NCBI GenBank assembly: GCA_009778475.1
Contig: WRJS01000028.1
Coordinates: 1 to 34,215, forward strand
Source: Kiritimatiellota bacterium
GTDB lineage: Bacteria > Verrucomicrobiota > Kiritimatiellia > RFP12 > UBA1067
Reading direction: 5' to 3'
Length of the DNA stretch: 34,215 nt
Shown here: positions 32,299 to 34,215 of the stretch, piece by piece
Layout of the letters: each line of letters opens with the position of its first letter
Numbering within the stretch: position 1 is the first letter of the stretch
Position numbers and translations under genes: made by a program
Notes under the pieces: generated by a model
The model's input: only the letters and a program-made list of their open reading frames with translations
Told to the model about the DNA's origin: nothing
The model's database searches: none

Positions 32299-33567
32299 AT
32301 GCTCTACGCAGGACACGGCGCCACCGACGCGCAGCTCACCAACGACCAGATCAGGCAGATCGTATTCGACACGCTCGACCGCCTCGGCGACCGCAAGCGC
32401 GTGCTGGCCATCCCCCCCGACTTCACGCGCTTCCACTCCCGCGCAGGCCTGCTCACCCAGTTCATCTGGGAATACTACGGCGACCGCCTCGCCGCCGTGC
32501 TGCCCGCCCTCGGCACGCACACCCCCATGACCCCCGCCCAGCTCCGCGAGATGTTCGGCCCCATCCCCCCTACCCTCTTCAGAGACCACGACTGGCGCAA
32601 CGACGTCGCCACCCTCGGCGCAGTCCCCCCCGAATACGTCCGCGAGCTCACCGAAGGCAAGCTCGACTTCGACTGGCCCGTGCAGGTCAACCGCCTCCTC
32701 CTCGGAGGCGGCTTCGACCTCATCCTCTCCGTCGGCCAGGTCGTCCCCCACGAAGTCATCGGCATGGCCAACCACAACAAGAACATCTACGTCGGCACCG
32801 GCGGCGCCGACGCGATCAACCGCAGCCACTACGTCGGCGCGGTCTTCGGCATGGAGCGCATCATGGGCCGCGCCGACACCCCCGTCCGCCGCCTCTACAA
32901 CTACGCCGACGCCCACTTCGGCCACCTGCTGCCGCAGACCGTCTATGTGCAGACCGTCGTCGGCCGCGCCCCCGAAGGCGGCCTGGCCGTGCGCGGGTGC
33001 TTCACGGGCGACGGCACCGAGGCCTTCGACCGCGCCGCCGCGCTCTCCCTCGAAGTCAACTTCGAGATGGTCCCCCGCCCCTTCACCACCTGCGTCGTCC
33101 ACCTCGACCCCGCCGAGTTCAAGAGCACCTGGCTCGGGAACAAGGCCATCTACCGCACCCGCATGGCCATGGCCGACGGCGGCCACCTCATCATCCTCGC
33201 CCCCGGCGTGAAGGAGTTCGGCGAGGACCCCCAGATCGACGCGCTCGTCCGCAAATACGGCTACCACGGCACCGAGCGCACCCTCGCCGCCGTCCGCGCC
33301 AACCCCGAGCTGCAAGGCAACCTCGGCGCCGCCGCCCACCTCATCCACGGCTCATCCGAAGGCCGCTTCCGCATCACCTACGCCCCCGGCCACCTCACCC
33401 GCGCCGAGGTCGAGGGCGCGGGCTTCGGGTACGCCCCCCTCGCCGAGATGACCGCCCGCTACGCTGGCCTGCGCGACGGCTACAACACCCTCCCCGGCGG
33501 CGAAGAGATATTCTACATCTCCAACCCCGCCATCGGCCTCTGGTCCACCCCCGACCGCTTCAAATGA
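32299..33567 (+). CDS. LarA-family nickel-pincer racemase/epimerase homologue
   Basis: A 422-residue, presumably cytoplasmic protein. ATG 32299 has an ACGAGG site. LarA-superfamily landmarks are PPDFTR (D41, R44), LGTHTPMT (H74), then H151, K161 and H177. The H151-K161-H177 spacing (10 and 16 residues) equals that of H174, K184 and H200 of Lactobacillus LarA, where the Lys holds the pyridinium pincer cofactor and the last His binds nickel. The Lys context is NHNKNIYVGTGG rather than the usual SGGAK type, indicating a divergent subfamily. Known superfamily reactions are racemisation or epimerisation of 2-hydroxyacids, including lactate, malate and gluconate types. The substrate here is unknown; a sugar-acid epimerase would fit the glycan-use context. 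No cofactor-making larB, larC or larE gene is in the window. Confidence 0.85.
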   Translation: MLYAGHGATDAQLTNDQIRQIVFDTLDRLGDRKRVLAIPPDFTRFHSRAGLLTQFIWEYYGDRLAAVLPALGTHTPMTPAQLREMFGPIPPTLFRDHDWRNDVATLGAVPPEYVRELTEGKLDFDWPVQVNRLLLGGGFDLILSVGQVVPHEVIGMANHNKNIYVGTGGADAINRSHYVGAVFGMERIMGRADTPVRRLYNYADAHFGHLLPQTVYVQTVVGRAPEGGLAVRGCFTGDGTEAFDRAAALSLEVNFEMVPRPFTTCVVHLDPAEFKSTWLGNKAIYRTRMAMADGGHLIILAPGVKEFGEDPQIDALVRKYGYHGTERTLAAVRANPELQGNLGAAAHLIHGSSEGRFRITYAPGHLTRAEVEGAGFGYAPLAEMTARYAGLRDGYNTLPGGEEIFYISNPAIGLWSTPDRFK

Positions 33568-33938
33568 ACAGCCGTATGCAACGCAATATAATAGACCTGT
33601 TTTAACCACAAACCACGCGAAATACGCGAAAAAAAGTCGCCCCCAAATGTACCCACCAAAGGGTTCGTTTCCGTTCACCACAATAGACACAATATGGAGG
33701 GCGAGCGTCACATGGAGGGCGAGCGTCCTCGCGAGCCGTGAAGGCTGAAAGCCTCGGGAATATCCAATATCCAACACAGGGGACCCCATTGGCGCGGCGT
33801 GCGACCAATGGGGCATGAGAATATTCAACATCCAAGTGAAATGCGCTATGGAGGTCGCGCATCCCTCCCGCCGCGCAGGAGTTGTTAATTATGCATTATG
33901 AATTATGCATTATGCATTGGCACAAGCCTGTTCTTCTC
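33568..33938. repeat. Repeat-rich gap between convergent genes
   Basis: No gene is supported. Contents in order: a TATAAT-like string at 33587; AACCACGCGAAATACGCGAAA (33619 on); a fragment like the 6501-6597 element (CACAATAGACACAATA, 33679-33694); a tandem TGGAGGGCGAGCGTC module (33695 and 33713), inverse of the GGCTCGCGAGG family; heptamers AATATCC twice (33759-33772); the GGGGACCCCATTGGCGCGGC module (33779 on); heptamers AATATTC/AACATCC (33820-33833); and four heptamers ATTATGC/ATTATGA (33888-33918). Confidence 0.7.
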
Positions 33939-34215
33939 TCACTCCACCGACACGGGGTGTGAGCGTTTGATGGTGTAGGCGCCCCATTTCTCTGTCACGA
34001 GGTAGAAGCCGGCGCCGCGGCCGGCGCCGCCGGGGCCCTGTATCAGCACGCCTTGGTGGGAGACGGAGGTGGCCTTGATCTTGCTGTTGGCGTCGAAGTC
34101 GTAGAGGTTGAACTTGCCGCTGAAGAGGCCGGTCTTGGCGTTCACGGTGAAGGTCGCGACGGCGGGGTTGTCCGCGTTGTAGAGGTATTCGCCGGTGGCC
34201 TTGTCGAGGGCGGGG
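33939..34215 (-). CDS. C-terminal end of a large surface protein (5' part outside window)
   Basis: The minus-strand frame is open to the window edge, so only the last 91 residues are visible; the stop is at 33939-33941. The sequence includes FTVNAKTGLFSGKFNLYDF, SVSHQGVLIQGPGG, GAGFYLVTEK and the end HPVSVE. This NAKTGLFSGxF and QGVL pattern resembles C-terminal domains of large secreted repeat (for example InlB B-repeat-type) proteins of Kiritimatiellota-like bacteria; this is from memory of the style, not a search. No internal start is needed, as the coding style continues to the edge. Confidence 0.65.
   Translation of the reverse strand, partial: PALDKATGEYLYNADNPAVATFTVNAKTGLFSGKFNLYDFDANSKIKATSVSHQGVLIQGPGGAGRGAGFYLVTEKWGAYTIKRSHPVSVE

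Noticed and set aside
33602..33862. Minus-strand open frames in the gap after the LarA-like gene
   Set aside because: Their sequence is made of intergenic repeat modules shared with other gaps, so they are not genes.

Overview
The window reads as a chromosomal segment of a GC-rich, Gram-negative member of the PVC superphylum, most likely Kiritimatiellota or a close Verrucomicrobiota/Lentisphaerota relative. This is inferred from the gene mix (autotransporter-associated beta-strand proteins, giant CotH/lamin-tail surface proteins, many secreted glycosidase-like proteins, a RhaT-type transporter) and from dense families of short palindromic repeats. No rRNA, tRNA, phage or transposase gene was seen, so the placement rests on protein style only.

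Layout. 1-4305: 3' part of a large secreted beta-strand-repeat protein carrying three PA14-like modules. 4487-7894: RhaT-like sugar transporter, family 4 uracil-DNA glycosylase and an exported protein of unknown function, closely spaced. 7996-10588: an RpiB-GlyA fusion (ribose-5-phosphate isomerase B joined to serine hydroxymethyltransferase), then a FabG-like reductase whose 5' end is duplicated upstream. 10589-11856: repeats, a strong promoter, small ORFs and a membrane protein split by a 153-bp in-frame palindromic insertion. 11857-16000: a 1098-residue glycoside-hydrolase-like protein convergent with a Tat-exported TIM-barrel isomerase/epimerase. 16313-22001: a two-gene unit, a 1020-residue exported TPR-like protein translationally coupled to a GH129/GH101-like glycosidase. 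22315-30978: a 2887-residue CotH-kinase/lamin-tail-domain surface protein. 31464-33567: a small exported protein followed by a LarA-family (nickel-pincer racemase/epimerase) homologue. 33939-34215: 3' end of a minus-strand surface protein.

The functional theme is glycan and sugar use (sugar uptake, secreted glycosidases, sugar or hydroxy-acid epimerisation, large surface proteins) beside a few housekeeping genes. Several genes have recognisable sigma70-like promoters of the TTGACT-(17/18)-TATAxT type.

The most unusual signal is that three separate genes for exported or membrane proteins (6479, 11117, 19377) carry palindromic intergenic-type repeats inside their coding sequence, in or beside hydrophobic targeting segments, without loss of frame. 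In the 11117 gene the insertion is bounded by codon-aligned CTGGTG direct repeats, and its removal would restore a continuous hydrophobic stretch. This resembles in concept the Rickettsia palindromic elements. Other points of note are the RpiB-GlyA fusion with a changed catalytic loop, the duplicated fabG start, heptamer-period arrays around genes, and a G-to-C skew gradient running along genes.
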